Program-made: the position numbers and the translations under genes
Notes under the pieces: model-generated
Database searches by the model: none
What the model was told of the DNA's origin: nothing
What the model saw: the letters and a program-made list of their open reading frames with translations, nothing else
Shown here: in pieces, positions 7,746-16,204 of the stretch
How the letters are laid out: every line of letters begins with the position of its first letter
Position numbering within the stretch: the stretch's first letter is position 1
Origin: Streptomyces alboflavus
GTDB lineage: Bacteria; Actinomycetota; Actinomycetes; Streptomycetales; Streptomycetaceae
DNA: 64,000 nt
Direction of reading: 5' to 3'
Assembly: GCF_000716675.1 (NCBI RefSeq)
Contig: NZ_JNXT01000007.1
Location: 62,001 to 126,000 of the forward strand

Positions 7746-8241
7746 CGAGCGGAGCGTCCTCGCGCCACTTCAGGACCTTGTCGAAACTGATCACCGCGCC
7801 GCCGCGCCCCGGCTTGTTGCCGAAGTCCACATGGTCGGCGAGCTCGCGGATCAGACACAGGCCCCGGCCGCTCTCCGCCGTCTCCGAAGGCGTGACGGAC
7901 TTGGGTGCGCGGGACGGGCGGCGGGTGCGGCGACGGCCCCTGCGCCGCGCGGACATCCGGACGCGACCCGGCGGGAAGCCGGGGCCCGAGTCGGCGACCT
8001 CGATGCGGCAGGTCTCGCCGTCCAGATACGCCGTGACCCGGTACGCGCCGCCGGGCGCCCCCGGTGTCGCGGCCCCACCGTGCTCCACGGCGTTGGCGCA
8101 GGCCTCCGTGAGTGCCAGCGACAGTTCGTAACTGACGTCGGGGTGCACCCCCGCGCTCTCCATCGTGCCCATCAGCAGGCGCCGGGCGAGCGGAACGCTC
8201 GCAGCTTCGCGCCGCAAATGGAGTGACCACCAGATGCTCAT
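7735..8241 (-). CDS. ATP-binding anti-sigma-factor-like serine kinase (RsbW/HATPase_c_2)
   Basis: A 168-residue GHKL ATPase domain protein of the large Streptomyces RsbW-like group. The N-box is EACANAVEHGG, the G1 box VADSGPGFPPG and the G2 box ESGRGLCLIRELADHV. There is a basic insertion (RRRGRRRTRRPSRA) between the last two. The start at 8241 (MSIWWSLHL) has GGAGG about 8 bases upstream. These proteins bind sigma factors or phosphorylate anti-anti-sigma partners, but no sigma factor or STAS gene lies nearby, so the partner is unknown. It converges on and slightly overlaps the XRE gene. Confidence 0.85.
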   Translation of the reverse strand: MSIWWSLHLRREAASVPLARRLLMGTMESAGVHPDVSYELSLALTEACANAVEHGGAATPGAPGGAYRVTAYLDGETCRIEVADSGPGFPPGRVRMSARRRGRRRTRRPSRAPKSVTPSETAESGRGLCLIRELADHVDFGNKPGRGGAVISFDKVLKWREDAPLVSA

Positions 8242-8445
8242 GCTCCAGCCTCCTGGCTGCGGCTCGACATACCGATACGTATTGCCGCGAGTAACCGCGA
8301 ATAAGCGCCCACTTGACGTGATGCCGCCCATACGGCGGACGCGCCGCGCACCCCGCCCGGTGTAGCCGGACACCCCCGAGAACGCGCCGCCGCCCACGGA
8401 CCTGCCGTAGGAGACGGGTAAGCCTGGTGCGATGATGGCCCGGCC

Positions 8446-9324
8446 ATGACTGCCCCCCACCCGCGTCAGACACGCGCCGGAGCCGATGTCCGGCTCCTGC
8501 GGGCCGCGACCTTCGCCGCGGTCTGCGTCGTGCTGTCCGCCGGGGGCCATGTGCTCGCGTCCTGTGCCGCCGTCCCCCTGTGGACGCTGCTCGTCGCCTT
8601 CGTCGTGGTCCTCGCCGTCGCCGTGCCCCTCGCCGGGCGCGAGCGGTCGTTGCCGGGAATTGCGGGGGCGCTCGCCGTCGGCCAGCTCGCGCTGCACGCG
8701 CTGTTCGGCCTCGGCCAGCGGCACAGCATGGCGATGACCACGGCAGGGACCGGCGGCGGCTCGGACGCCGCCTCGCTCGTGGAGCGCGCGGCCCGCATCG
8801 CGTGCGGCGCGAGCGCGGCCACCCTCACGCCCGTCCAGGCCCGGCAGATCCTGCAGAGCGCGGGCCTCGAACCGTCGGGCGGCGCCCATGGCGCGCACGC
8901 CCACGCGGGGGCCGACGCGGCCGCGCAGACGACGGGCGCGATGTCCTCCACGACGTCGATGCCGTCGATGGGGTCGTCGCCGATCACCGCGCTGCTTCCG
9001 TCCCTGCCGATGCTGCTCGCCCACGTCCTCGCGGCCCTCGCCGCGGGCTGGCTCCTGCGCCGCGGCGACCTCGCGCTCGCCCGCCTCGTGCGACTGTCCG
9101 CCCAGGGGGCGTACGGAGTCGCCGAGGCGGCGCTCGTACGTTCCCTCCGTGCCGCCCTCGCGCTGGTACGAGTCCTGCGCGCCGGGCTCCTCGGCGCACC
9201 CTCGACGGGCCCCGCGTGCGCCCCGCACACCCCGCCGCCGCCACGGCTGCGGGCCGCCGCCCTCAAGGACACGGTGATCCGGCGCGGCCCGCCCGCCACC
9301 GCCGCCCTCACCCTCGCCGCCTGA
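8446..9324 (+). CDS. Membrane protein with Met/His-rich segments at head of copper cluster
   Basis: A 292-residue protein without a recognised domain. Two or three hydrophobic helices at about residues 20-90 are followed by a polar region rich in Met and His (RHSMAMTT, GGAHGAHAHAG, MSSTTSMPSMGSS), another helix near 185-205, and a basic, Pro-rich tail. Met and His clusters of this kind are common in extracytoplasmic copper proteins. The gene stands directly upstream of YcnI, Sco, PCuAC, CopCD and DtpA on the same strand, 184 bases before ycnI. A role in copper import or handling is inferred from both. A GATGAT element lies 9 bases before the ATG. Confidence 0.6.
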   Translation: MTAPHPRQTRAGADVRLLRAATFAAVCVVLSAGGHVLASCAAVPLWTLLVAFVVVLAVAVPLAGRERSLPGIAGALAVGQLALHALFGLGQRHSMAMTTAGTGGGSDAASLVERAARIACGASAATLTPVQARQILQSAGLEPSGGAHGAHAHAGADAAAQTTGAMSSTTSMPSMGSSPITALLPSLPMLLAHVLAALAAGWLLRRGDLALARLVRLSAQGAYGVAEAALVRSLRAALALVRVLRAGLLGAPSTGPACAPHTPPPPRLRAAALKDTVIRRGPPATAALTLAA

Positions 9325-9508
9325 CGCGGACCGCTCCTCCCGGCTCGATCGGAAGCGGTGCCGCCCGGCGCGCCCGCACGCATCAGCGCATGGCCGCACG
9401 GCCCGCGCACTGCGTCCCCTTCCGAACACCACAGTGCGTACGGCCGTATTCACCGTTCACCACGGGCACGACCGCCGTGACCACCTGCCGAAACTGGAGC
9501 ATTCCGCC

Positions 9509-10252
9509 ATGAAGTCCCTGACCCGCGTCTCCGTCGTCGCCGGCACCGCCGCCTCCGCCGTCCTGCTGCTCTCCGCCGTCCCCGCCTTCGCGCACGTCAG
9601 CGTCAGCCCCGAGGGCGTCGCGGCCAAGGGCGGCTACGCGACCGTCAACTTCAAGGTCCCCAACGAGCGCGACAACGCCTCCACCACCAAGCTGGAGATC
9701 ACCTTCCCCGCCGACCAGCCGCTCGCGTCCGTGATGACGCAGCCCATCCCGGGCTGGAAGGCCAAGGTCACCAAGACCAAGCTGAAGAAGCCGATCGAGA
9801 TCCACGGCGAGAAGATCGACGAGGCCGTCTCCAAGGTCACCTGGACCGCCGACGGCAAGGGCGTCGAGCCCGGCACCTTCCAGAAGTTCCCGCTGTCCCT
9901 CGGCCAGCTCCCCGAGGACGCCGACCAGATGGTGTTCAAGGCGCTGCAGACGTACAGCAACAAGGAAGTCGTCCGCTGGATCGAGCCGCAGCAGAAGGGC
10001 CAGGAGGAGCCGGAGTTCCCGGCGCCCGCCCTCGCGCTGAGCGCCGCCGACGACCACCACGGCGGCGCCGCGTCCGACGACAAGGACGACGCCGACGACA
10101 AGGCCGAGGCGAAGTCCGACGGCAAGGAAGAGAGCGCCTCCGACGGCGACAGCAGCGACACCACCGCCCGCACCCTCGGCATCGTCGGCATCGTCGTCGG
10201 CGCCGCGGGCGTGGCCTTCGGTGTGCTCGCCGGTCGCCGCCGCAGCAGCTGA
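9509..10252 (+). CDS. ycnI: YcnI-family (DUF1775) copper-binding secreted protein
   Basis: A 247-residue exported protein. A signal peptide of about 28 residues ends in VPAFA, leaving a mature N-terminus HVSVSPEGV. That N-terminal histidine is the copper ligand of the YcnI fold, and the DUF1775 core follows (YATVNFKVPNERDN, TTKLEITFP, ALQTYSNKEVVRWIEP). After it come an Asp/Glu/Lys-rich linker and a C-terminal membrane anchor (GIVGIVVGAAGVAFGVLAGRRR). The start at 9509 is supported by the signal peptide and an upstream GGAG. It leads the Sco-ECuC-CopCD-DtpA genes. Copper binding is known for the family; its partner here is inferred to be CopC/CopD or ECuC. Confidence 0.9.
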   Translation: MKSLTRVSVVAGTAASAVLLLSAVPAFAHVSVSPEGVAAKGGYATVNFKVPNERDNASTTKLEITFPADQPLASVMTQPIPGWKAKVTKTKLKKPIEIHGEKIDEAVSKVTWTADGKGVEPGTFQKFPLSLGQLPEDADQMVFKALQTYSNKEVVRWIEPQQKGQEEPEFPAPALALSAADDHHGGAASDDKDDADDKAEAKSDGKEESASDGDSSDTTARTLGIVGIVVGAAGVAFGVLAGRRRSS

Positions 10253-10324
10253 GCCACCCGCGGGACGCGCCGCGGGCCCCGGCCCCGGCGCGTCCCGGCC
10301 TCCTCACATCTGGGACATTTCCGT

Positions 10325-11020
10325 ATGCGCAAGTTGACCAAGCAGTCCACGAAGACGCTGTCCGCCGCCGCTGTCCTGACCGCGGCCGCCCTCACCCTGA
10401 GCGCGTGCGGCGGGGGCGACGGCGACAAGAAGCAGTCGGTCGCCGACGTGTCGATGGAGCCCGGCGAGGACAAGGCCGCGACGGTCCTCGACCGGCCGTT
10501 CAAGAAGCCGGACCTGGTCCTCAAGGACACCCACGGCAAGAAGTACGACCTGCGCGAGCAGACCAAGGGCAAGCCGGTGCTCCTCTACTACGGCTACACC
10601 AACTGCCCCGACGTCTGCCCGCTGACGATGAGCAACATCGCCGTCGCCAAGAAGACGCTGCTGCAGAAGAAGACCGTCACCAAGGCCGAGCTCGACAAGC
10701 TCCAGGTCGTCTTCGTCACCACCGACCCCCAGCGGGACACCTCGAAGGAACTCGGCAAGTGGCTCAAGGCCCAGGACCCCGAGTTCATCGGCCTGACCGG
10801 CGACTTCCCGACCATCCAGGCCAGCGGCCGCACCGTCGGCATCAACGTCGAGCCGACCAAGAAGCTCAAGAACGGCAAGTTCGAGTCGATGCACGGCACG
10901 CAGGTCATCGCCTTCTCGCCCAAGTCCGACGCCGGCTACGCCGTCTACAACGGCAAGGACGCCACGGCCAAGGACTACGAGCAGGACATCCCCAAGATCC
11001 TCAAGGGACAGAACCCGTGA
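10325..11020 (+). CDS. sco: Sco1/SenC copper metallochaperone lipoprotein
   Basis: A 231-residue lipoprotein. The lipobox LSAC places the lipidated cysteine at residue 28, then comes a thioredoxin-fold Sco domain. The copper ligands are all present: Cys94 and Cys98 in NCPDVCP and His190 in SMHGTQV, about 90 residues downstream as in the family. Sco proteins deliver copper to the CuA site of cytochrome oxidase. In Streptomyces lividans Sco is also needed for development and works with ECuC and DtpA to mature the radical copper oxidase GlxA (established work on that species). It overlaps the next gene by 4 bases (GTGA), so translation is coupled. Confidence 0.95.
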   Translation: MRKLTKQSTKTLSAAAVLTAAALTLSACGGGDGDKKQSVADVSMEPGEDKAATVLDRPFKKPDLVLKDTHGKKYDLREQTKGKPVLLYYGYTNCPDVCPLTMSNIAVAKKTLLQKKTVTKAELDKLQVVFVTTDPQRDTSKELGKWLKAQDPEFIGLTGDFPTIQASGRTVGINVEPTKKLKNGKFESMHGTQVIAFSPKSDAGYAVYNGKDATAKDYEQDIPKILKGQNP

Positions 11021-11622
11021 ACCACCGCACCACCCGCCGCCGTCGTCTCCTCACCGGCGGAGCCATCGCCCTGACCGCGGGCCTCGTCCTCGCGGGCTGC
11101 GGCGACTCCGACAAGTCCGACAAGACCGACAAGTCCAGTGAGTCCGGCGACAGCGCGTCCGCGAAGAAGCCCGACCTCTCGGTCGGCGGCGCCTACATCC
11201 CCGTACCGGCGATGGACGACATGGCCGGCGGCTTCTTCACCGTCACCAACAAGGGCACGGCCGACAAGCTCGTCTCGGCCTCCAGCCCGCTCGCGGGCAG
11301 CGTCACCCTGCACGCCACCGTCGGCTCCACGATGAAGGAGCGGAAGTCGTTCACCGTGCCGGCCAACGGCACCCTCGACTTCTCCCGCGGCGGCAACCAC
11401 ATCATGCTCGAGAAGCTCAAGCACAAGCCGAAGCAGGGCGACAAGGTGGAGGTCACCCTCCGCTTCGAGAAGTCGAAGCCGATCACCGTCTCCATGCCGG
11501 TGAAGCCCGCCACGTACAACCCGGCGAACTCCGCCGACAGCACCGAGCACGACCCGAGCAACGCGAAGACCCACTCCACCACCGACAAGCACTCGTCGAC
11601 CGACAAGCACTCGTCGCACTGA
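11017..11622 (+). CDS. PCuAC-type extracytoplasmic copper chaperone (ECuC-like)
   Basis: A 201-residue lipoprotein with a twin-arginine-like basic N-terminus (TTRRRRLL) and lipobox LAGC (Cys28). The PCuAC copper motif is visible: the His in VTLHAT, the Met in GSTMKE and the final NHIML (H-x-M). The C-terminal tail is His/Asp/Lys-rich with two copies of TDKHSS, a likely second metal-binding stretch. The GTG start at 11017 overlaps the sco stop, which argues for it over any internal start. The family passes copper to Sco and oxidase; the order ycnI-sco-ecuc-copCD-dtpA supports that role here. Confidence 0.92.
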   Translation: MNHRTTRRRRLLTGGAIALTAGLVLAGCGDSDKSDKTDKSSESGDSASAKKPDLSVGGAYIPVPAMDDMAGGFFTVTNKGTADKLVSASSPLAGSVTLHATVGSTMKERKSFTVPANGTLDFSRGGNHIMLEKLKHKPKQGDKVEVTLRFEKSKPITVSMPVKPATYNPANSADSTEHDPSNAKTHSTTDKHSSTDKHSSH

Positions 11623-11638
11623 GGGGACTGAAGAGTTG

Positions 11639-13804
11639 ATGCGGACCACCGCTCCCCGCCCGGGGCCGGCCGCCCTGAACGGCTACGGACGACTGCTGCT
11701 CGTCGCCGTCGCCCTGATCGTCGCCGTCCTCGGCTCCGTCCTGGCCGCCGCGGCGCCGGCCGGCGCGCACGCCGCGCTCACCGGCAGCGACCCCAAGCAG
11801 GGAGCGGTGGTCGACAAGGCACCCGAGCAGGTGTCCCTGACCTTCTCCGAGAAGGTCGCCATGTCCGACGGCTCCGTCCGGGTCCTCGACCCCGCGGGCA
11901 AGCGCGTCGACACCGGCAAGACCACCGACCTCGGCTCGCACACCTACGGCGTGAAGCTGAAGCCCGGCCTGCCCGACGGCACCTTCACCGTCGCCTACCA
12001 GGTCGTCTCCGCCGACAGCCACCCCATCGCCGGGGCCTTCACCTTCTCCATCGGCGCGCCGTCGGCCACCAAGGTCACGCTGCCCGACCAGGACGTCGGC
12101 GGCGGACTCGTCGGCACCCTCTACGACATCGCGCGCTACGTCGCCTACGCCGGGTTCACCGTCGTCGTCGGCGGCGCCGCCTTCGTCCTCGGCTGCTGGC
12201 AGCGCGGCGCGGGCGTCCGGCCGCTGCAACGCCTCGTCGTCGGCGGCTGGCTCGCCCTCACCGGCGCCACCCTGGTGACGCTGCTGCTCCGGGCGCCCTA
12301 CACCGGCTCCGGCAAGCTCGGCGACGCCTTCGACCTGGCGAAGCTCGGCGACGTGCTCCAGACCAAGACCGGCGCCGCCCTCGTCTCCCGGCTGCTGCTC
12401 CTCGCGGCCGCCGCGCTGTTCATCGCCGTCCTCTTCGGGGCGTACGAGCGGCGCGAGGACGCCAAGGAGAAGCGGGACCTCGCCTTCGGCCTGGCCATCG
12501 GCGGGGGCGTCGTCGCCACCGGCGTCGCGGCCACCTGGGCGCTCGCCGAGCACGCCTCGACCGGCATCCAGGCCGGGATCGCGATGCCCGTCGACGTCCT
12601 GCACCTGCTCGCCGTCGCCGCCTGGCTCGGCGGGCTCGCGGCGCTGCTCCTGTGCCTGTACCGCGCGCCCGACATCGACGCGGCGGCGGTGCGCCGCTTC
12701 TCGCGCGTCGCCTTCGTCAGCGTGGTGGCGCTCGCGGCGACCGGCCTCTACCAGTCGTGGCGGCAGGTCGGCTCGTGGACCGCGCTCGTCGAGACCGGGT
12801 ACGGGCAGTTGCTGCTCGTCAAGATCGGTCTCGTCGCCGTCCTCGTGGGCGTCGCCTCGGTGTCGCGGCGGTGGACGATGCGGATCGCGGGGGAGGCCGG
12901 GGGGATGGCGCCCGAGGCCGCGGCCGCGACGGTCGTCGAACAGCGCACCTCGACCAAGAAGAAGAAGCCCGTCGCCGTGGCACACAGCTCCAAGACGGGC
13001 GTCTCGGCGGCCGTCGACACCGCCGACGGCAAGGCGTCCGGCGGGAAGGGGGGCGGCCCGTCCGGTGGGAAGGGCGGCGGCAGCGGCAGCAAGAGCGGCG
13101 GCGACAAGGCCGACGCGGGCAAGGGCACCGGAAACGGCGGCAAGGCGTCCGGCGCCAAGGGATCCGGCACCAAGGGATCCGGCACCAAGGCGGCCGACGG
13201 CAAGGAGCCCGGCGCCAAGGCCCCCGGCCAGGACAAGCGTGCCGCCCAGCTCGCCCGCCAGCAGGCCGCCATGGACACCGCCCGCCAGAAGCGCATCCGC
13301 GACGCCGACCCGCACCGCTCGGGCCTGCGCCGCTCGGTGTTCGCCGAGGCCGGCGTCGCCGTCGTCGTGCTCGCTGTCACCACGCTCCTGACCAGCACCG
13401 AACCGGGCCGCACCGAGGAGGAGGCCAAGAACGCCTCGAACACCTCGGCCCAGCAGCCCGCGGGCCCGGTCAAGGCGAACTTCCCCTTCGACACCGGCGG
13501 CAAGGACGGCAAGGGCGCCGTCCGCCTGGAGCTGACCCCGGGCCGCACCGGCAGCAACGACCTGCACGTCTACGCGACCCGCCCCAACGGCAGCGCCTTC
13601 GACCTGCCCGAGGTGAAGGTCTCCTTCACCCTCAAGGCGAAGGACGTCGGACCGCTGCCCGTCGCCCCCGACCGCATCGCGACCGGACACTGGAGCGCGA
13701 GCGGAGTGCAGGTCCCGATGGCCGGCAAGTGGCAGGTCAAACTGACCGTGCGCACCTCCGACATCGACCAAGTGACCCTCGACAAGAACGTGCAGATCGG
13801 CTGA
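11639..13804 (+). CDS. CopC-CopD-YtkA fusion copper protein
   Basis: A 721-residue polytopic protein combining three parts. After a signal segment the CopC domain starts with AGAHAALTGSDP (N-terminal copper His) and runs to about residue 140. A CopD-type region with about eight membrane helices follows to about 440. A Gly/Ser/Lys-rich linker of about 100 residues, with a GSGTK-type tandem, leads to another membrane helix near 575. The last ~120 residues resemble a YtkA/FixH-like beta domain (GRTGSNDLHVYATRP, then GKWQVKLTV). The start is put at ATG 11639; a TTG directly upstream is possible. CopC/CopD proteins bind copper outside the membrane and import it. A direct hand-off to DtpA or Sco is inferred from position. 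Confidence 0.9.
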   Translation: MRTTAPRPGPAALNGYGRLLLVAVALIVAVLGSVLAAAAPAGAHAALTGSDPKQGAVVDKAPEQVSLTFSEKVAMSDGSVRVLDPAGKRVDTGKTTDLGSHTYGVKLKPGLPDGTFTVAYQVVSADSHPIAGAFTFSIGAPSATKVTLPDQDVGGGLVGTLYDIARYVAYAGFTVVVGGAAFVLGCWQRGAGVRPLQRLVVGGWLALTGATLVTLLLRAPYTGSGKLGDAFDLAKLGDVLQTKTGAALVSRLLLLAAAALFIAVLFGAYERREDAKEKRDLAFGLAIGGGVVATGVAATWALAEHASTGIQAGIAMPVDVLHLLAVAAWLGGLAALLLCLYRAPDIDAAAVRRFSRVAFVSVVALAATGLYQSWRQVGSWTALVETGYGQLLLVKIGLVAVLVGVASVSRRWTMRIAGEAGGMAPEAAAATVVEQRTSTKKKKPVAVAHSSKTGVSAAVDTADGKASGGKGGGPSGGKGGGSGSKSGGDKADAGKGTGNGGKASGAKGSGTKGSGTKAADGKEPGAKAPGQDKRAAQLARQQAAMDTARQKRIRDADPHRSGLRRSVFAEAGVAVVVLAVTTLLTSTEPGRTEEEAKNASNTSAQQPAGPVKANFPFDTGGKDGKGAVRLELTPGRTGSNDLHVYATRPNGSAFDLPEVKVSFTLKAKDVGPLPVAPDRIATGHWSASGVQVPMAGKWQVKLTVRTSDIDQVTLDKNVQIG

Positions 13805-13810
13805 CCCACC

Positions 13811-15070
13811 ATGGCGGACCACACCATTTCGCGACGGCGCCTGCTCGGCACGGCGGGCGCCACCGGCCTCGCCCTCGGCGCGGCGGGTGCCACCGCCGGG
13901 TACGCCGCGGCGCCCTCGGGCTCGTCCGACTCCACGGGCGGGTCACGGGCGGCCCTGACGTCGCTCGGCACGGACGAGGTGATGTTTCACGGGAAACACC
14001 AGCCCGGGATCACCACGCCCGTGCAGTCCCGCGGCCACCTGATCGCCTTCGACCTGGCGCCGGGCGCCGGGCGCAAGGAGGCCGCGGCCCTGCTGCGCCG
14101 CTGGTCGGCCACCGCCGCGCGCCTGATGGCGGGCGAGCCGGTGGACGGCGGCGGCCCGGACACCGGCGTCGCCCGGGACGCGGGCCCGTCCGCGCTCACC
14201 GTCACCTTCGGCTTCGGCCACGGCTTCTTCCGCCGCACCGGACTGGAGAAGCAGCGCCCGGCGGCCCTCGACCCGCTGCCGGACTTCTCCTCCGACCGCC
14301 TCGACAAGTCCCGCAGCGGCGGCGACCTGTGGGTGCAGATCGGCGCGAACGACCCCCTCGTCGCCTTCCACGCGCTGCGCGCCCTGCAACGGCAGGCCGG
14401 TGCGGCGGCGAAGGTGCGCTGGCAGATGAACGGTTTCAACCGCTCGCCCGGCGCCACCGCCCGCCCGATGACGGCCCGCAACCTGATGGGCCAGATCGAC
14501 GGCACCAACAACCCGAAGCCGTCCGACGACGACTTCAACAAGCGGATCTTCGTGCCCGAGAAGCCCGACGGCACGGACCCCGCCTGGATGGCCGGGGGCT
14601 CCTACGCCGTCGTACGCCGCATCCGCATGCTCCTCGACGACTGGGAGAAGCTGGCCACCAAGGCCCAGGAGGAGGTCATCGGGCGGCGCAAGGCCGACGG
14701 GGCGCCGCTGACGGGCGGCACGGAGACCACCGAGATGAAGCTGGAGAAGACCGGCGCCGACGGCAAGCTCGTGGTCCCGCTCAACGCCCACGCCCGCATC
14801 ACCCGGCCCGACCAGAACGGTGGCGCCGCGATGCTGCGGCGCCCCTTCTCGTACCACGACGGCTTCGACGCCAAGGGCGAGCCGGACGCCGGACTCCTCT
14901 TCATCTGCTGGCAGGCGGACCCGCTGCGGGGGTTCGTGCCGGTGCAGCGCAAGCTCGACCGGGGGGACGCGCTCTCGGAGTTCATCCGGCACGAGGCCAG
15001 CGGTCTCTTCGCCGTGCCGGGGGGTGCGGGGAGCGGGGAGTACGTGGGGCAGGAGTTGCTGGAGGGATAG
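13811..15070 (+). CDS. dtpA: Tat-secreted Dyp-type heme peroxidase (DtpA)
   Basis: A 419-residue peroxidase with a Tat signal (SRRRLLGTAG) and Ala-rich h-region. The Dyp hallmark GQIDGTNN (GxxDG) carries the distal Asp. The probable proximal heme His is in NAHARITRP, and the distal Arg is in MLRRPFSYHDG. Near the N-terminus is FHGKHQPGI, typical of this group. In S. lividans the orthologue is exported by Tat, needs copper and supports GlxA maturation and morphogenesis. It starts 6 bases after CopCD and ends the copper cluster. A parS-like 16-mer lies inside the codons for MFHGK (13983-13998). Confidence 0.93.
   Translation: MADHTISRRRLLGTAGATGLALGAAGATAGYAAAPSGSSDSTGGSRAALTSLGTDEVMFHGKHQPGITTPVQSRGHLIAFDLAPGAGRKEAAALLRRWSATAARLMAGEPVDGGGPDTGVARDAGPSALTVTFGFGHGFFRRTGLEKQRPAALDPLPDFSSDRLDKSRSGGDLWVQIGANDPLVAFHALRALQRQAGAAAKVRWQMNGFNRSPGATARPMTARNLMGQIDGTNNPKPSDDDFNKRIFVPEKPDGTDPAWMAGGSYAVVRRIRMLLDDWEKLATKAQEEVIGRRKADGAPLTGGTETTEMKLEKTGADGKLVVPLNAHARITRPDQNGGAAMLRRPFSYHDGFDAKGEPDAGLLFICWQADPLRGFVPVQRKLDRGDALSEFIRHEASGLFAVPGGAGSGEYVGQELLEG
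13983..13998. promoter_or_regulatory. parS-like ParB site (one mismatch), inside dtpA
   Basis: TGTTTCACGGGAAACA differs from the ParB consensus TGTTTCACGTGAAACA at one central position. It lies in dtpA codons for a conserved MFHGK peptide, so the match may be partly or wholly due to protein constraint. Streptomyces chromosomes carry many parS sites near oriC, some with one mismatch. Confidence 0.45.
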
Positions 15071-15105
15071 CAGTGACAGATGTCGTCGTCTGCCGGCCCG
15101 AGTTT

Positions 15106-15128
15106 GTCCTGGTTCACCTGTTGGACAA
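15106..15128. promoter_or_regulatory. Inverted repeat upstream of pheA
   Basis: TTGTCC (15106-15111) and GGACAA (15123-15128) form a perfect 6-base dyad with an 11-base spacer, between dtpA and pheA. A TAGGGT at 15157-15162 stands 6 bases before the pheA ATG and could be its -10 element. The dyad would then be upstream of the promoter; binding by any regulator is unproven. Confidence 0.35.
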
Positions 15129-15168
15129 CAGCCGACCCTCGCCTCTCCCGGCGCATTAGGGTGAGTCC

Positions 15169-16104
15169 ATGTCGGCGACGCGCTACACCTACCTCGGCCC
15201 CGAAGGCACCTTCACCGAAGCGGCCCTGCGTACCCTGCCGGAGGCGGCCACCCGGGAGCTCGTCCCGATGGTGTCCGTCCCGGCCGCCCTGGACGCGGTG
15301 CGTGGCGGCGAGGCCGCGGCGGCACTGGTGCCGATCGAGAACTCGGTGGAGGGCGGCGTCACGACGACCGTCGACGAGCTCGCCAAGGGCACACCCCTGA
15401 TGATCTACCGCGAGGTGGTCCTGCCGATCGCCTTCGCGCTCCTGGTCCGCCCCGGCACGAAGCTCAAGGACATCAAGACGGTCACCGGCCACCCGGTCGC
15501 CCAGCCGCAGGTGCGCAACTGGCTCGGCGAGCACCTGCCGGACGCGCTGTGGGAGTCGGCGGCGTCGAACGCGGACGGCGCCCGCCTGGTGCAGGAGGGC
15601 CGGTTCGACGCGGCGTTCGCGGGCGCGTTCGCCGCGGCGACGTACGGCCTGGAGGCGCTGGTCACCGAGATCCACGACGCGGCCAACGCGGAGACCCGGT
15701 TCGTCCTGGTCGGCCGCCCGGGGCGGCCCGCGGCGCCCACCGGCGCGGACAAGACCTCCGTGGTCATCTGGCTCGGCGACGACCACCCCGGTGCCCTGCT
15801 CGAACTGCTCCAGGAGTTCGCGGTGCGCGGGGTCAACCTGATGCGGATCGAATCGCGGCCCACCGGCCAGGGCATCGGCAACTACTGCTTCAGCGTGGAC
15901 GCCGAGGGCCACATCACCGACCGCCGGGTGGGCGAGGCGCTGATGGGCCTGAAGCGGATCTGCCCGAAGGTGCGCTTCCTCGGGTCGTATCCGCGCGCGG
16001 GCGTGGCGGTGGCGGATCTGCGGCCGCTGCGGCCCGGCACGTCCGACGAGGAATTCCTGGCGGCCTCGGACTGGCTGACGCAATGCCAGGACGGCCGCTT
16101 CTGA
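15169..16104 (+). CDS. pheA: Prephenate dehydratase
   Basis: A 311-residue monofunctional prephenate dehydratase, which converts prephenate to phenylpyruvate for phenylalanine synthesis. The catalytic domain occupies about residues 1-190 and includes YLGPEGTFTEAAL, PIENSVEGGV and the NAETRFVLVG segment with the TRF active-site motif. The regulatory ACT domain follows (LLELLQEFAVRGVNLMRIESRP), where ESRP is the phenylalanine-binding signature, so feedback inhibition is expected. The ATG lies just after a possible -10 (TAGGGT), suggesting a leaderless message. It is followed by a 650-base gap with DnaA-box-like sites. Confidence 0.95.
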   Translation: MSATRYTYLGPEGTFTEAALRTLPEAATRELVPMVSVPAALDAVRGGEAAAALVPIENSVEGGVTTTVDELAKGTPLMIYREVVLPIAFALLVRPGTKLKDIKTVTGHPVAQPQVRNWLGEHLPDALWESAASNADGARLVQEGRFDAAFAGAFAAATYGLEALVTEIHDAANAETRFVLVGRPGRPAAPTGADKTSVVIWLGDDHPGALLELLQEFAVRGVNLMRIESRPTGQGIGNYCFSVDAEGHITDRRVGEALMGLKRICPKVRFLGSYPRAGVAVADLRPLRPGTSDEEFLAASDWLTQCQDGRF

Positions 16105-16204
16105 GCGTTCGCCGCTCCGTCGCCTGACGTTTCCCGGCGCTTCGTCATGGCCTCCCGCCGGCCACGGTCATGGCTGAAACCGCAGTACTACCTGCAGATT
16201 TACG

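Noticed and set aside
11483..13822. A 779-codon minus-strand frame opposite CopC-CopD-YtkA
   Set aside because: Val/Gly/Arg/His-rich with no domain; the plus strand carries recognisable CopC, CopD and YtkA features.
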